Origin: Phytopseudomonas straminea
Lineage (GTDB): Bacteria; Pseudomonadota; Gammaproteobacteria; Pseudomonadales; Pseudomonadaceae
Assembly (NCBI RefSeq): GCF_900112645.1
Contig: NZ_FOMO01000009.1
Location: 109,700 to 173,699 of the forward strand
Reading direction: 5' to 3'
Length of the DNA: 64,000 nt
A model generated the notes under the pieces. The model had not been told where the DNA came from, made no database searches, and worked only from the letters and a program-made list of their open reading frames with translations. Made by a program: the position numbers and the translations under genes. Below, piece by piece: positions 46,095-55,584 of this stretch (position 1 is its first letter; every line of letters starts with the position of its first letter).

Positions 46095-46125
46095 GTCGAT
46101 GTCCTTTGCGTAGGTGGTCGGGGTG

Positions 46126-46194
46126 CGTAGCTCACGCTCTATCGATCCACCGTGTGATGCCTTGGTGGATGAAAAAAGCGTCATCCACCCTACG
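46126..46194. repeat. Palindrome between urtE and urtD
   Basis: CGTAG at 46126-46130 and CTACG at 46190-46194 mark the ends. An inner perfect stem pairs GGTGGATGA at 46164-46172 with TCATCCACC at 46181-46189. This is the CGTAGGGTGGATGA class of repeat, also found between allophanate hydrolase and urea carboxylase. Confidence 0.65.
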
Positions 46195-46200
46195 AATCCT

Positions 46201-47040
46201 TTACCGGCCGAGATAAACCTCGATCACCTTCTCGTTGGCCTGCACGGCGTCGAGCGAGCCTTCGGCCAGCACGCGGCCCTGGTGCAGCACGGTGACATGG
46301 TCGGCGATGGTGCCGACGAAGCCCATGTCGTGCTCGACCACCATCAGCGAGTGTTTGCGCGCCAGGGACTTGAACAGCTCGGCGGTGAATTCGGTTTCCG
46401 CGTCGGTCATGCCCGCCACCGGCTCGTCGAGCAACAACAGTTGCGGGTCCTGCACCAGCAGCATGCCGATTTCCAGGAACTGCTTCTGGCCGTGGGACAG
46501 CAGGCCGGCCGGGCGCTGGCGCGAGCCGTCCAGGCGAATGGTGGCCAGCACCTCGTCGATGCGGTCGCGCTGCTCACCGCTGAGCCTGGCGCGCAGGCTG
46601 GCCCATACCGACTTGTCGGTCTTCTGCGCCAGTTCGAGGTTCTCGAACACGCTCAGCGCCTCGAACACCGTCGGTTTCTGGAACTTGCGGCCAATGCCGG
46701 CCTGGGCGATCTCGACCTCGCTCATCTGCGTCAGGTCGAAGGTTTCACCGAAGAACGCGGTGCCGCTATTGGGCCGGGTCTTGCCGGTGATTACGTCCAT
46801 CAGGGTGGTCTTGCCGGCGCCATTGGGGCCGATGATGCAGCGCAGCTCGCCGACGCCGATGTAGAGCGTCAGGTCGGTCAGCGCCTTGAAGCCGTCGAAG
46901 GCGACGTTGATGTCTTCCAGTGTCAGGATGGTGCCGTGGCGTACGTTCAGACCACTGCCTGCACTTTGGCCCAGGCCGATGGCATCGCGGCTGCTGCCAG
47001 CCGGGTCGATCAGCATTTCCGGAATCGGTGCGCTTCTCAT
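46201..47040 (-). CDS. urtD: Urea ABC transporter ATP-binding subunit UrtD
   Basis: The second ATPase of the urea importer, 279 residues. An N-terminal extension of about 35 residues precedes the ABC domain with Walker A GPNGAGKTT near 71-79. The signature reads LSHGQKQFLEIGMLL, with histidine in place of the usual glycine, as is typical for UrtD, and Walker B is LLLLDEPVAGM with the H-loop in VVEHDMGFV. The ATG at 47040 overlaps the urtC stop by ATGA. An apparent longer in-frame extension upstream lies over urtC and is not coding. Confidence 0.95.
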   Translation of the reverse strand: MRSAPIPEMLIDPAGSSRDAIGLGQSAGSGLNVRHGTILTLEDINVAFDGFKALTDLTLYIGVGELRCIIGPNGAGKTTLMDVITGKTRPNSGTAFFGETFDLTQMSEVEIAQAGIGRKFQKPTVFEALSVFENLELAQKTDKSVWASLRARLSGEQRDRIDEVLATIRLDGSRQRPAGLLSHGQKQFLEIGMLLVQDPQLLLLDEPVAGMTDAETEFTAELFKSLARKHSLMVVEHDMGFVGTIADHVTVLHQGRVLAEGSLDAVQANEKVIEVYLGR

Positions 47041-48125
47041 GACTTGTCCCCTCGTTTGAGCAGGCCGATGACGCCCTTGGGCAGGAACAGGGTGACCACG
47101 ATGAACAGCGCGCCGAGGGCGAACAGCCAGTACTCGGGAAAGGCCACGGTGAACCAGCTCTTCATGCCATTGACCAGGCCGGCGCCGAGCAGCGGGCCGA
47201 TCAGCGTGCCGCGCCCGCCGAGGGCCACCCACACGGCGGCTTCGATGGATTGCGTCGGGGCCATTTCGCTGGGGTTGATGATGCCCACCTGGGGCACGTA
47301 CAGCGCTCCGGCCAGGCCGCACAGCACGGCGGACAGCACCCAGATGAACAGCTTGTAGCCGCGTGGGTCGTAGCCGCAGAACATCAGGCGGTTCTCGGCG
47401 TCGCGCAGGGCGGTTAGCACCCGGCCGAACTTGCTGCGCGCCAGGCGCCAGCCCAGGTACAGGCTGCCGACCAACAGCAGCACGGTGAGCGCGAACAGCG
47501 TGGCGCGGGTGCCGGCGGCGGTGATCTCGAAGCCGAGGATGCTGCGAAAGTTGGTGAAGCCGTTGTTGCCGCCGAAACCGGTCTCGTTGCGAAAGAACAG
47601 CAGCATGCCGGCGAAGGTCAGCGCCTGGGTCATGATCGAGAAGTACACGCCCTTGATCCGCGAGCGGAAGGCGAAGAAACCGAACACCAGCGCCAGCAAG
47701 CCGGGCGCCAGCACCACCAGGCACAGGGCCCATAGGAAGTTGTCGGTGCCGTACCAGTACCAAGGCAGCTCCGTCCAGGCGAGAAAGCCCATGAACGCCG
47801 GCAGGCCGTCGCCGGCGGCTTCGCGCATCAGGTACATGCCCATGGCGTAGCCGCCGAGGGCGAAGAACAGCCCATGGCCGAGGGATAGCAGGCCGGCGTA
47901 GCCCCAGACCAGATCCAGCGCCAGGGCGACGATGCAGTAGCAGAGGATCTTGCCGACCAGGGTCAGGCTGTAGGCGGAAACGTGCAGCGCATGCTCGGCC
48001 GGCAGCAGGTGCAGAACGGGCATGGCGACCAACATGGCGAGCATCAGCAGGCCGATGGCCAGTGACACCTGTGGGCCGAGCCTGTGGCTGGCGCGAGCCA
48101 ATAGGGTTTGGTTGGCGGCGTTCAT
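47037..48125 (-). CDS. urtC: Urea ABC transporter permease UrtC
   Basis: A LivM-type inner-membrane permease, 362 residues, with about ten membrane segments. Characteristic stretches are DLVWGYAGLLSLGHGLFFALGGYAMGMY (read as adjacent motifs), RNETGFGGNNGFTNF and WVALGGRGTLIGPLLGAGLV. The ATG at 48125 follows GGGGA. It overlaps urtD by 4 bases and is separated from urtB by 112 bases that contain a REP palindrome. Confidence 0.95.
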   Translation of the reverse strand: MNAANQTLLARASHRLGPQVSLAIGLLMLAMLVAMPVLHLLPAEHALHVSAYSLTLVGKILCYCIVALALDLVWGYAGLLSLGHGLFFALGGYAMGMYLMREAAGDGLPAFMGFLAWTELPWYWYGTDNFLWALCLVVLAPGLLALVFGFFAFRSRIKGVYFSIMTQALTFAGMLLFFRNETGFGGNNGFTNFRSILGFEITAAGTRATLFALTVLLLVGSLYLGWRLARSKFGRVLTALRDAENRLMFCGYDPRGYKLFIWVLSAVLCGLAGALYVPQVGIINPSEMAPTQSIEAAVWVALGGRGTLIGPLLGAGLVNGMKSWFTVAFPEYWLFALGALFIVVTLFLPKGVIGLLKRGDKS

Positions 48126-48148
48126 TGGTGAATCCCCTGTAGGCCGAT

Positions 48149-48216
48149 CTGTGGGAGTGCGCCATGCGCGCCAACGACGGCGGTGATGCAATCGCGGGCA
48201 TGGCCCGCTCCCACAG
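48149..48216. repeat. REP palindrome between urtC and urtB
   Basis: CTGTGGGAG at 48149-48157 pairs with CTCCCACAG at 48208-48216, with partly matching GTGCGCCATGCGCG and CGCGGGCATGGCCCGC cores. It lies inside the operon, between two permease genes. Confidence 0.7.
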
Positions 48217-48237
48217 CATCGAGATTAAGCGTGCGGT

Positions 48238-49809
48238 TCAATCGATCACCCTCCCTTTCAAGGCGAACAGGCCCTGCGGACGCTTCTGGATGAACAGAAT
48301 GATCAGCGCGAGGATGAGGATCTTGCCGAGTACGGCGCCGATCTGCGGCTCCAGGATCTTGTTGGCGATGCCTAAGCCGAAGGCCGCCATGACGCTGCCG
48401 GCCAGTTGGCCGACGCCGCCGAGCACCACCACCAGGAACGAGTCGATGATGTAGCTCTGGCCGAGGTCGGGGCCGACGTTGCCGATTTGGCTCAGCGCCA
48501 CGCCGCCGAGGCCAGCTATCCCTGAGCCGAGGCCGAAGGCCAGCATGTCCACGCGGCCGGTGGGCACGCCGCAGCAGGCGGCCATGTTGCGGTTTTGGGT
48601 GACGGCGCGCACGTTGAGCCCCAGGCGGGTCTTGTTGAGCAGCAGCCAGGTCAGCACCACCACCGCCAGGGCGAAGCCGATGATCACGATGCGGTTGTAC
48701 GGCAGCACCAGGTTGGGCAGCACCTGAATGCCGCCGGACAGCCAGTAGGGGTTGGCCACTTCGACGTTCTGCGCGCCGAACAGCACGCGCACCAGCTGGA
48801 TCAGGATCAGGCTGATGCCCCAGGTGGCCAGCAGGGTTTCCAGCGGGCGGCCGTAGAGATGACGGATCACCGTGCGCTCCAGGGCCATGCCGATCACCGC
48901 GGTCACGCAGAAGGCCACCGGCAGGGCGACCAGCGGGTACAGCGCCAGGGCGTCGGGGGCGAAGCGCTGGAAGAGAATCTGCACCATGTAGGTGGAGTAG
49001 GCGCCGAGCATCAGCATTTCGCCGTGGGCCATGTTGATCACCCCGAGCAGGCCGAAGGTGATGGCCAGGCCGAGGGCGGCGAGCAGCAGGATCGAGCCCA
49101 GGCTCATGCCGCTGAATGCCTGGCCGAGCAATTCGCCGATCAGCAGCTTGCGCTTGACCTGGGCGAGACTGGTTTCTGCGGCGGTGCGCACGGCTGCGTC
49201 GCTTTCCACGCCGGGCTCCAGCAGGTTTTCCAGGCGGGTACGGGCCAGCGGCTCGCCGGTTTCGCCGAGCAGGCGCACGGCAGCCAGGCGCACCGCCGGG
49301 TTGGCGTCGACCAGTTGCAGGTTGGCCAGGGCGAGGGTGAGGGCATCGCGCACGGCGTCGTCGTCTTCCTCGGCTTGCGCCTGGGCGAGCAGCGGCAGTT
49401 GCGCCGGCTGGGCGCTCTTCTGCAATTGCTGGGCGGCGCTCAGGCGCACGCTTGCCTCACTGGCGAGCAACTGATGGCTGGCCTGGGCGTTGGCGATCAG
49501 CCCGCGCAGGCGATTGTTCAGGCGTAGTTTGCGCAGGGTGCCTTGCGGCTCGGCATCGCCTTCGGCGGCGCGGTAGCCAGCGTCGGTTTCGATGAAGGCG
49601 CGTTTGTCGCCGTCAGCGGCCACACGGCCCTGTTGCAGCGCATCGAGTAGCGGCTGGCGTGCCGGGTCGGGCATGGCGGCCCAGCTTTCCAGCTGCCTGG
49701 CTTGCTGCGTGGCGCTTGCGGCGACGAAATCGTCGGCTTCGCCGGCTTGTGCGGCCAATGGCAGCAGGAGCAGCAGGCTGAAGAGAATTCGGGCAAAGGC
49801 ATAAGGCAT
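48238..49809 (-). CDS. urtB: Urea ABC transporter permease UrtB
   Basis: A LivH-type permease of 523 residues with the long N-terminal extension that distinguishes UrtB. A signal peptide (about 1-22, ending PLAAQA) is followed by about 200 residues of alpha-helical, probably periplasmic HEAT-like sequence. The membrane domain then runs from about 225 to 520, with GLLGVINMAHGEMLMLGAY, AVTQNRNMAACCGV and VVVLGGVGQLAGS. The ATG at 49809 has AAGGA upstream. urtA lies 68 bases upstream across a perfect 17-bp stem-loop. Confidence 0.95.
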   Translation of the reverse strand: MPYAFARILFSLLLLLPLAAQAGEADDFVAASATQQARQLESWAAMPDPARQPLLDALQQGRVAADGDKRAFIETDAGYRAAEGDAEPQGTLRKLRLNNRLRGLIANAQASHQLLASEASVRLSAAQQLQKSAQPAQLPLLAQAQAEEDDDAVRDALTLALANLQLVDANPAVRLAAVRLLGETGEPLARTRLENLLEPGVESDAAVRTAAETSLAQVKRKLLIGELLGQAFSGMSLGSILLLAALGLAITFGLLGVINMAHGEMLMLGAYSTYMVQILFQRFAPDALALYPLVALPVAFCVTAVIGMALERTVIRHLYGRPLETLLATWGISLILIQLVRVLFGAQNVEVANPYWLSGGIQVLPNLVLPYNRIVIIGFALAVVVLTWLLLNKTRLGLNVRAVTQNRNMAACCGVPTGRVDMLAFGLGSGIAGLGGVALSQIGNVGPDLGQSYIIDSFLVVVLGGVGQLAGSVMAAFGLGIANKILEPQIGAVLGKILILALIILFIQKRPQGLFALKGRVID

Positions 49810-49827
49810 GGGCGTGTCCTTGGTGTC

Positions 49828-49871
49828 CCGTGGCACAGGCGCCGGAGAACGACTCGGCGCCTGTGCCACGG
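49828..49871. repeat. Perfect 17-bp stem-loop between urtA and urtB
   Basis: CCGTGGCACAGGCGCCG at 49828-49844 pairs perfectly with CGGCGCCTGTGCCACGG at 49855-49871, with a 10-base loop. On the transcribed (minus) strand no T-run follows. A structure like this after a binding-protein gene typically shields the upstream mRNA from 3' exonucleases and lowers readthrough, raising the binding protein over the permeases. Confidence 0.8.
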
Positions 49872-49877
49872 TGCGGA

Positions 49878-51143
49878 TCAGTTCGACTTCACCGGGGTGT
49901 CGCCTTTCTTGTCGTTACCCTCGATGTACGGGCTCCACGGCTGGGCGCGGATCGGCCCTTCGGTTTCCCAGACCACCGAGAACTGGCCGTCTTCCTGGAC
50001 CTCGCCGATCATCACCGGCTTGTGCAGGTGATGGTTCTTCTCGTCCATCTTCAGGGTGAAGCCGCTCGGTGCGGCGAATTCCTGGCCGGCCATGGCTGCG
50101 CGCACCTTGTCGACGTCCGTGGTGCCAGCCTTCTCGACGGCCTGGGCCCACATGTGGATGCCCACGTAGGTGGCTTCCATCGGGTCGTTGGTGACCACGG
50201 TGTCGGCGTTCGGCAGCTTCTTGGCCTTGGCGTAGGCCTTCCAGTCGGCGACGAATTTCTCGTTGACCGGGTTCTCCACGGACTGGAAATAGTTCCAGGC
50301 CGCCAGGTGGCCGACCAGCGGCTTGGTGTCGATGCCGCGCAGTTCTTCCTCGCCGACCGAGAACGCCACCACCGGCACGTCGGTGGCTTCGATGCCCTGG
50401 TTGGCCAGTTCCTTGTAGAACGGCACGTTGGAGTCACCGTTTACGGTGGACACCACCGCGGTCTTGCCGCCGGCGGAGAACTTCTTGATGTTGGCGACGA
50501 TGGTTTGATAGTCGCTGTGACCGAACGGCGTGTAGACCTCTTCGATGTCCTTGTCGGCAATGCCCTTGCTGTGCAGGAAGGCGCGCAGGATCTTGTTGGT
50601 GGTGCGCGGGTAGACGTAGTCGGTGCCGAGCAGGAAGAAACGCTTGGCGCCGCCGCCGTCTTCGCTGAGCAGGTATTCCACTGCCGGGATCGCCTGCTGG
50701 TTCGGCGCGGCGCCGGTGTAGAACACGTTCGGCGACATCTCTTCGCCTTCGTACTGCACGGGGTAGAACAGTAGGCCGTTGAGTTCCTCGTAGACCGGCA
50801 GTACCGATTTACGCGACACGCTGGTCCAGCAGCCGAAGGTCACCGCGACCTTGTCCTGGGTCAGCAGCTGGCGGCCACGTTCGGCGAACAGCGGCCAGTT
50901 GGACGCCGGGTCTACCACCACCGGCTCGAGCTTCTTGCCGAGCACGCCGCCCTTGGCGTTGATCTCGTCGATGGTCATCAGCGCCATGTCTTTCAGTGAC
51001 GTTTCCGAAATGGCCATGGTGCCGGACAGCGAGTGCAGGATGCCGACCTTGATGGTCTCGGCGGCCTGCACTGTCCAGGTCAGGCCCATGGCAGCGATGG
51101 ACGCGGAAAGGGTGAAGGCCTTGATCAGGCTGCGACGTTGCAT
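49878..51143 (-). CDS. urtA: Urea ABC transporter substrate-binding protein UrtA
   Basis: The periplasmic urea receptor, 421 residues. The N-terminus MQRRSLIKAFTLSASIAAMG has a twin-arginine-like pair and a hydrophobic core ending TVQA-AETIKVGILH. The mature protein is a Peri_BP_5/LivJ-type fold, with HSLSGTMAISETSL and the family-specific KKFSAGGKTAVVSTVNGDS segment. The ATG at 51143 follows GGAG. It is 61 bases downstream of the GntR gene. Confidence 0.95.
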   Translation of the reverse strand: MQRRSLIKAFTLSASIAAMGLTWTVQAAETIKVGILHSLSGTMAISETSLKDMALMTIDEINAKGGVLGKKLEPVVVDPASNWPLFAERGRQLLTQDKVAVTFGCWTSVSRKSVLPVYEELNGLLFYPVQYEGEEMSPNVFYTGAAPNQQAIPAVEYLLSEDGGGAKRFFLLGTDYVYPRTTNKILRAFLHSKGIADKDIEEVYTPFGHSDYQTIVANIKKFSAGGKTAVVSTVNGDSNVPFYKELANQGIEATDVPVVAFSVGEEELRGIDTKPLVGHLAAWNYFQSVENPVNEKFVADWKAYAKAKKLPNADTVVTNDPMEATYVGIHMWAQAVEKAGTTDVDKVRAAMAGQEFAAPSGFTLKMDEKNHHLHKPVMIGEVQEDGQFSVVWETEGPIRAQPWSPYIEGNDKKGDTPVKSN

Positions 51144-51204
51144 AGTTCGATCTCCATTCACAAACGAGTTATGTGTTGTTGGCAGTGGATCAAGGGACAT
51201 CACG

Positions 51205-51927
51205 TCAACCCTGCGCCTGCACGGCGCGCTCGCGAGCGCTGTGCAGCATGTGCAGGGTGATCTTGCGCACTTCCGCCTTGCTGACCTCTATGTGGGCCTT
51301 GAGCAACAGCTGTGCCTCTTCGCAGCGGCGCGACAGGATCGCGCCGAGAATGCGTGCATGTTCGTCGTAGGTGGCTTCTACCCGTGGCGTCTGGGTGAAA
51401 TCCAGACGGCGGATGATGCGGATCTTTTCGCTGACCTCGCCGTGCAGGCGGGCCATCTCGCGGTTGCCGGTGGCTTCCACCAGTTGGCAGTGAAAGCGCT
51501 CGTCGAGGCGTGACACTTCGCGGCCGTCTTCCAGACGCTGCTCGGGCGCCACCATCCAGATGCGTTTCAGTTCGCTCAGCAGGGCGGGGGTTTGCTCCGC
51601 CTCGCGGTCGCACAGGCGCTTGACCGCCGCCTGCTCGAGAACGATACGCACGTCGTAAAGCTCCTCGAAGTGGGCGAAGTCGAACGGCTTGACCTGCCAG
51701 CCGCTGCGGAAATACACCTCCAAGTAACCCTCACGCTCCAGCCGGTACAGGGCCTGGCGCACCGGTGTACGGCTGGCCGCCATACGCTCGGCGACTTCGC
51801 CTTCGCTGAAGCGGTCGCCGGGCAGCAGGCGAAACTCGAAGATGTCGTCCTTGAGCTGTCCGTAGATGCGCTCGGCGAGATTCTCCGGGCGCTCCTTGCC
51901 GCGCCTGATCGGGTCGACGAGTTGCAT
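51205..51927 (-). CDS. GntR/FCD-family transcriptional regulator
   Basis: A 240-residue regulator: winged helix (about 15-85) with AERMAASRTPVRQALYRLEREG as recognition region, then an FCD ligand-binding domain (about 95-225) with histidines that usually bind a metal. It sits between urea carboxylase (1 base after its stop) and urtA, so it is co-transcribed with the genes it probably controls. The effector could be urea, allophanate or a related compound; this is inferred from position only. The ATG at 51927 uses a ribosome site inside the urea carboxylase end (GAGGCGG). Confidence 0.9.
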   Translation of the reverse strand: MQLVDPIRRGKERPENLAERIYGQLKDDIFEFRLLPGDRFSEGEVAERMAASRTPVRQALYRLEREGYLEVYFRSGWQVKPFDFAHFEELYDVRIVLEQAAVKRLCDREAEQTPALLSELKRIWMVAPEQRLEDGREVSRLDERFHCQLVEATGNREMARLHGEVSEKIRIIRRLDFTQTPRVEATYDEHARILGAILSRRCEEAQLLLKAHIEVSKAEVRKITLHMLHSARERAVQAQG

Positions 51928-51928
51928 C

Positions 51929-54900
51929 TCAGGCCGCCTCGCCCGGTTCGAGCACCAGCAGCGCGTCACCCGGGGTGACCGCCTTGCCTGGCTGGCAGCG
52001 CACGGCCTTGACCGTCCCGGCCAGCGGTGCGGTGACCGCCAACTCCATCTTCATCGCCTCGACCACCAGCAGCGTGGCGCCGGCCTCGACGTACTGGCCG
52101 GGCTCGACCAGCACCTTCCAGACGCTGCCGCACATATCGGCGCTGACCAGGTGGCCGTCGACGGCTTCGTCCTCCTCCAGGCTGGCAGCTGGCGCAGCAT
52201 GGCTGTCGGCATCGTCGTCACGCCACAGCAGCACTTCGGCGTCGAAGGCCTGTTTTTGCCGGTGCTGGAAGTCGCTGATGCTCTGCGCGTTGTCGGCCAG
52301 GAAGGCCTGGTACTCGGCGAAGTCGAAGGTGCTCTGCTCGATCTTTATCTGCGCGCGGCCTTCACGGAAGGCCTCGCGGAAGTCGTCCAGCTCGGCCTCG
52401 CTGACCGGGTAGAAACGCACCTGGTCGAAGAAGTGCAGCAGCCAAGGCTGGCCGCCCTCGAACTGGGCGTTCTTCACGAACTTGTTCCAGATCGGCAGGG
52501 TGCGGCCGACCAGTTGGTAACCGCCGGGCGAGTCCATGCCGTAGATGCACATGTACATGCCGCCGATGCCCACGGTGCCTTCGGCGGTGTAGGTACGCGC
52601 CGGGTTGTACTTGGAACTGAGCAGCCGGTGACGCGGGTCGAGCGGCACGGCGCAGGGCGCGTCGAGGTAGACGTCGCCGAGGCCGAGAATCAGGTAGCTG
52701 GCGTCGAACAGGATGTCGCGTACGTCCTCGCGGGTGGCCAGGCCATTGGCGCGCTGGATGAAGTCGACGTTGTTCGGCAACCACGGCGCCTGGCTGCGCA
52801 CCGTCTCGCTGTAGCGGGTAACGGCAGCCAGGGTGGCGCTGTCCTCGAAGGCCATGGGCAGGTGGACGATACGGGTCGGCACCTTGAGGCCTGCCACATC
52901 GCCCAGGCTGGCTTCCAGGCGCAGCAGATGATCGAGCAGCGCCTGCTGGTGCAGCACGCGGCTGTCATAGCGCAGTTGCAGGGAGCGCACGCCTGGCGCC
53001 AGTTCTTCCAGGCCGGCGAGCGGCTGGGCCTTGAGCGCTTCCATCAACAGATGCACGCGCAGGCGCAGCGCCAGGTCGAGCACGTTGTCGCCGTATTCGA
53101 GCAGGATGTAGGCATCGCCCGCTTGCCGATAGACCGTGCGCGGGCGGTTGCCATCGGCGGGCAGCTCGGCCAGTACGGTTGCGGAAACCGTGTCGCCCGG
53201 TTGCAGGCTCGGCGCCGGCAGTTGCGCGGCACTGACCGCGCTCAGGCTCTGCAGGCTGGCCAGTTGCGCCTGCTCCAGCGCCTGGGCCTGCTCGAAGCTG
53301 ATCGGGTGAAAACGCAGGGTATCGCCCGGCTTGACCTGGCCGACCTTCCACAGCTCGGCCTTGGCGATGGTCACCGGGCAGACGAAACCGCCGAGGCTGG
53401 GGCCGTCCTTGGTGAGGATCACCGGGAAGTCACCAGTGAAGTTGATGGCGCCGATGGCGTACTCGCAATCATGCACGTTGGACGGGTGCAGGCCGGCCTC
53501 GCCGCCGTCGGCGCGGGTCCAGCTCGGCTTCGGCCCAGACAGGCGCACACCCAGGCGATTGGAGTTGTAGTGCACCTGCCAGTCGGCGGCGAAGAACTGT
53601 TCGATGGCCTCGGGTGTGAAGAAGTCCGGGGCACCATGGGGCCCGTAGAGCACGCCGATGTTCCAAGTGGTGCCGTAGGCGGGAATCAGGCTGTCGGCCA
53701 GCGCCTGGGGTTCGCTGACCGGCGCCGGCGTGGTGCAGGCTGGCAACCCCGGTTGGGAGATGGCCAGCATGTCGGCGGCGCGCAGCGTGCGCCCTGCATG
53801 GCCGCCGAACTGGCCGAGGGCGAAGGTCGAGCGGCTGCCCAGGTACAGCGGCACGTCGAAGCCGCCGCGCACCGCGAGGTAGGTGCGGCAGCCGCTCTGT
53901 GCACGGCCGAGCTTGAGCACCTGGCCGGCTTTGACGGCGATTGGCGCCCAGTAGGGCACGGCTTCACCATCCAGTTCGGCCGGGCAGTCGGCACCGGCGA
54001 GGGCGATCAGCGCGTCGCTGTGAAAGCGCAGGCTCGGGCCCTGCAGGGTGAATTCCAGGCCGGCAGCACTCTCGTGATTGCCGACGATGCGGTTGGCCAG
54101 GCGGAAGGCGTAATCGTCCATCGGCCCGGACGGCGGCACGCCGATGTCCCAGTAGCCGAGGCGGCCCGGAAAATCCTGCACGCTGCTGTAGGTGCCGGGT
54201 TCCAGCACTTCCACCACCTGGGCCGCGTAGCTGAAGGTGTCGAGCAGACGCGTCCAGATCTGCGCACTGTGGAAGCGCGGTTCGGCCACCACCTGGCGCA
54301 GGTAGTCGAGGTTGCTGGCGATGCCGTGCAGGCGGGTTTCGCCCAGGGCTTTGCGCAACTTGGCGATGGCCTCATCGCGGCTTGGCGCGTGGACGATCAG
54401 CTTGGCGATCATCGGGTCATAGAACGCCGACACCTCGCTGCCGGTACTGACCCAGCCGTCTACGCGCACGTCGTCCGGGAAATGCACGTCGGTGAGCACG
54501 CCCGGGCTGGGTTGGAAGTTCTTCAGCGGGTCTTCGGCATAGATGCGCACTTCGATTGCGGCGCCTTGTGGGGCGCGGCTCAGGGCGGCCCAATCCAGCT
54601 CGGCGCCGGCGGCCACGCGCAGCATGCATTCGATCAGATCGAGGCCGGTGACCATCTCGGTGACCGGGTGCTCGACCTGCAGGCGAGTGTTCACTTCGAG
54701 AAAGTAGAAATCGTCGCGCGCGGCGTCGTAGATGAACTCCACTGTGCCGGCGCTGCGGTAGCTCACCGACTCGCCGAGCTGGATGGCCGCCGCGTGCAGG
54801 CGCTCACGGGTCGCTTGTGGCAGGTTCGGCGCAGGGGTTTCCTCGACCACCTTCTGGTTGCGCCGCTGCAGCGAACAGTCGCGCTCGCCGAGGGCGGCCA

Positions 54901-55558
54901 CGCGGCCTTTGCCATCACCGAAGATCTGCACTTCGACGTGTCGCGCCTGGTCGACGAAACGCTCGATGAAAACGCCGGCGTCACTGAAGAACTGCTCGCC
55001 CATGCGCTTGACGCTGTCGTAGGCACTGGCCAGGGCCACGGCATCGGCGCAGCGGGTCAGGCCGATGCCGCCGCCGCCGGCGGTGGTCTTGAGCATGATC
55101 GGGTAGCCGATGGTTTCCGCCGCGCCCAGGGCTTCGTCCAGGCTCTGCAAAAGCGCGGTGCCGGGCGCCATCGGCACCTTTGCGTCGGCGGCCAGTTCAC
55201 GGGCGCGGTGCTTGAGGCCGAACTCGCGAATCTGAGCGGGCGTCGGGCCGACGAAGGCGATGCCGGCGTTCTCGCAGGCCTCGGCGAACTCGGCGCTCTC
55301 GGAGAGGAAGCCGTAACCGGGATAGATCGCCTGGGCGCCGGTTTCCCTGGCGGCGGCAAGGATCTTGTCGATGCGCAGGTAGCTGTCGGCAGCCTTGTCG
55401 CCGCCAAGGGCCACGGCCACGTCGGCATCACGTACGTGCTGGGCATTGCGGTCGGCATCGGAATACACCGCCACGCTCTTCACGCCCAGGCGCTTCAGGG
55501 TGCGGATGGCGCGGACGGCGATCTCGCCACGGTTGGCGATCAGAACTGTTTCAAACAT
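51929..55558 (-). CDS. uca: Urea carboxylase
   Basis: A biotin-dependent enzyme that carboxylates urea to allophanate with ATP and bicarbonate. The 1209 residues contain a biotin carboxylase with ATP-grasp (about 1-450, starting MFETVLIANRGEIAVRAI), an AHS2/PxpC-like domain (about 470-780), an AHS1/PxpB-like domain (about 830-1040) and a C-terminal biotinyl domain. The biotin lysine is K1170 in EAMKMEL. The ATG at 55558 lies in the loop of a 17-bp stem and is overlapped by the end of a leader ORF. The next gene, allophanate hydrolase, completes the urea amidolyase pathway. Confidence 0.96.
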   Translation of the reverse strand: MFETVLIANRGEIAVRAIRTLKRLGVKSVAVYSDADRNAQHVRDADVAVALGGDKAADSYLRIDKILAAARETGAQAIYPGYGFLSESAEFAEACENAGIAFVGPTPAQIREFGLKHRARELAADAKVPMAPGTALLQSLDEALGAAETIGYPIMLKTTAGGGGIGLTRCADAVALASAYDSVKRMGEQFFSDAGVFIERFVDQARHVEVQIFGDGKGRVAALGERDCSLQRRNQKVVEETPAPNLPQATRERLHAAAIQLGESVSYRSAGTVEFIYDAARDDFYFLEVNTRLQVEHPVTEMVTGLDLIECMLRVAAGAELDWAALSRAPQGAAIEVRIYAEDPLKNFQPSPGVLTDVHFPDDVRVDGWVSTGSEVSAFYDPMIAKLIVHAPSRDEAIAKLRKALGETRLHGIASNLDYLRQVVAEPRFHSAQIWTRLLDTFSYAAQVVEVLEPGTYSSVQDFPGRLGYWDIGVPPSGPMDDYAFRLANRIVGNHESAAGLEFTLQGPSLRFHSDALIALAGADCPAELDGEAVPYWAPIAVKAGQVLKLGRAQSGCRTYLAVRGGFDVPLYLGSRSTFALGQFGGHAGRTLRAADMLAISQPGLPACTTPAPVSEPQALADSLIPAYGTTWNIGVLYGPHGAPDFFTPEAIEQFFAADWQVHYNSNRLGVRLSGPKPSWTRADGGEAGLHPSNVHDCEYAIGAINFTGDFPVILTKDGPSLGGFVCPVTIAKAELWKVGQVKPGDTLRFHPISFEQAQALEQAQLASLQSLSAVSAAQLPAPSLQPGDTVSATVLAELPADGNRPRTVYRQAGDAYILLEYGDNVLDLALRLRVHLLMEALKAQPLAGLEELAPGVRSLQLRYDSRVLHQQALLDHLLRLEASLGDVAGLKVPTRIVHLPMAFEDSATLAAVTRYSETVRSQAPWLPNNVDFIQRANGLATREDVRDILFDASYLILGLGDVYLDAPCAVPLDPRHRLLSSKYNPARTYTAEGTVGIGGMYMCIYGMDSPGGYQLVGRTLPIWNKFVKNAQFEGGQPWLLHFFDQVRFYPVSEAELDDFREAFREGRAQIKIEQSTFDFAEYQAFLADNAQSISDFQHRQKQAFDAEVLLWRDDDADSHAAPAASLEEDEAVDGHLVSADMCGSVWKVLVEPGQYVEAGATLLVVEAMKMELAVTAPLAGTVKAVRCQPGKAVTPGDALLVLEPGEAA

Positions 55559-55584
55559 AGTGGTTCTCCGTGGCGAGATCGCCG
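55516..55584 (-). promoter_or_regulatory. 17-bp perfect inverted repeat enclosing the uca start codon
   Basis: On the plus strand, CGGCGATCTCGCCACGG (55516-55532) and CCGTGGCGAGATCGCCG (55568-55584) are exact reverse complements. The 35-base loop contains the uca ATG (55556-55558), and the GGAG ribosome site straddles the upstream arm. One arm is uca codons 9-14; the other lies in the leader ORF. In mRNA this could limit uca translation unless ribosomes open it. Confidence 0.7.

Noticed and set aside
46201..48219. A single 672-codon frame that would fuse UrtD to a long arginine/proline-rich N-terminus
   Set aside because: The upstream part is the out-of-frame shadow of urtC. UrtD starts at 47040 with an ATGA overlap and normal family length.
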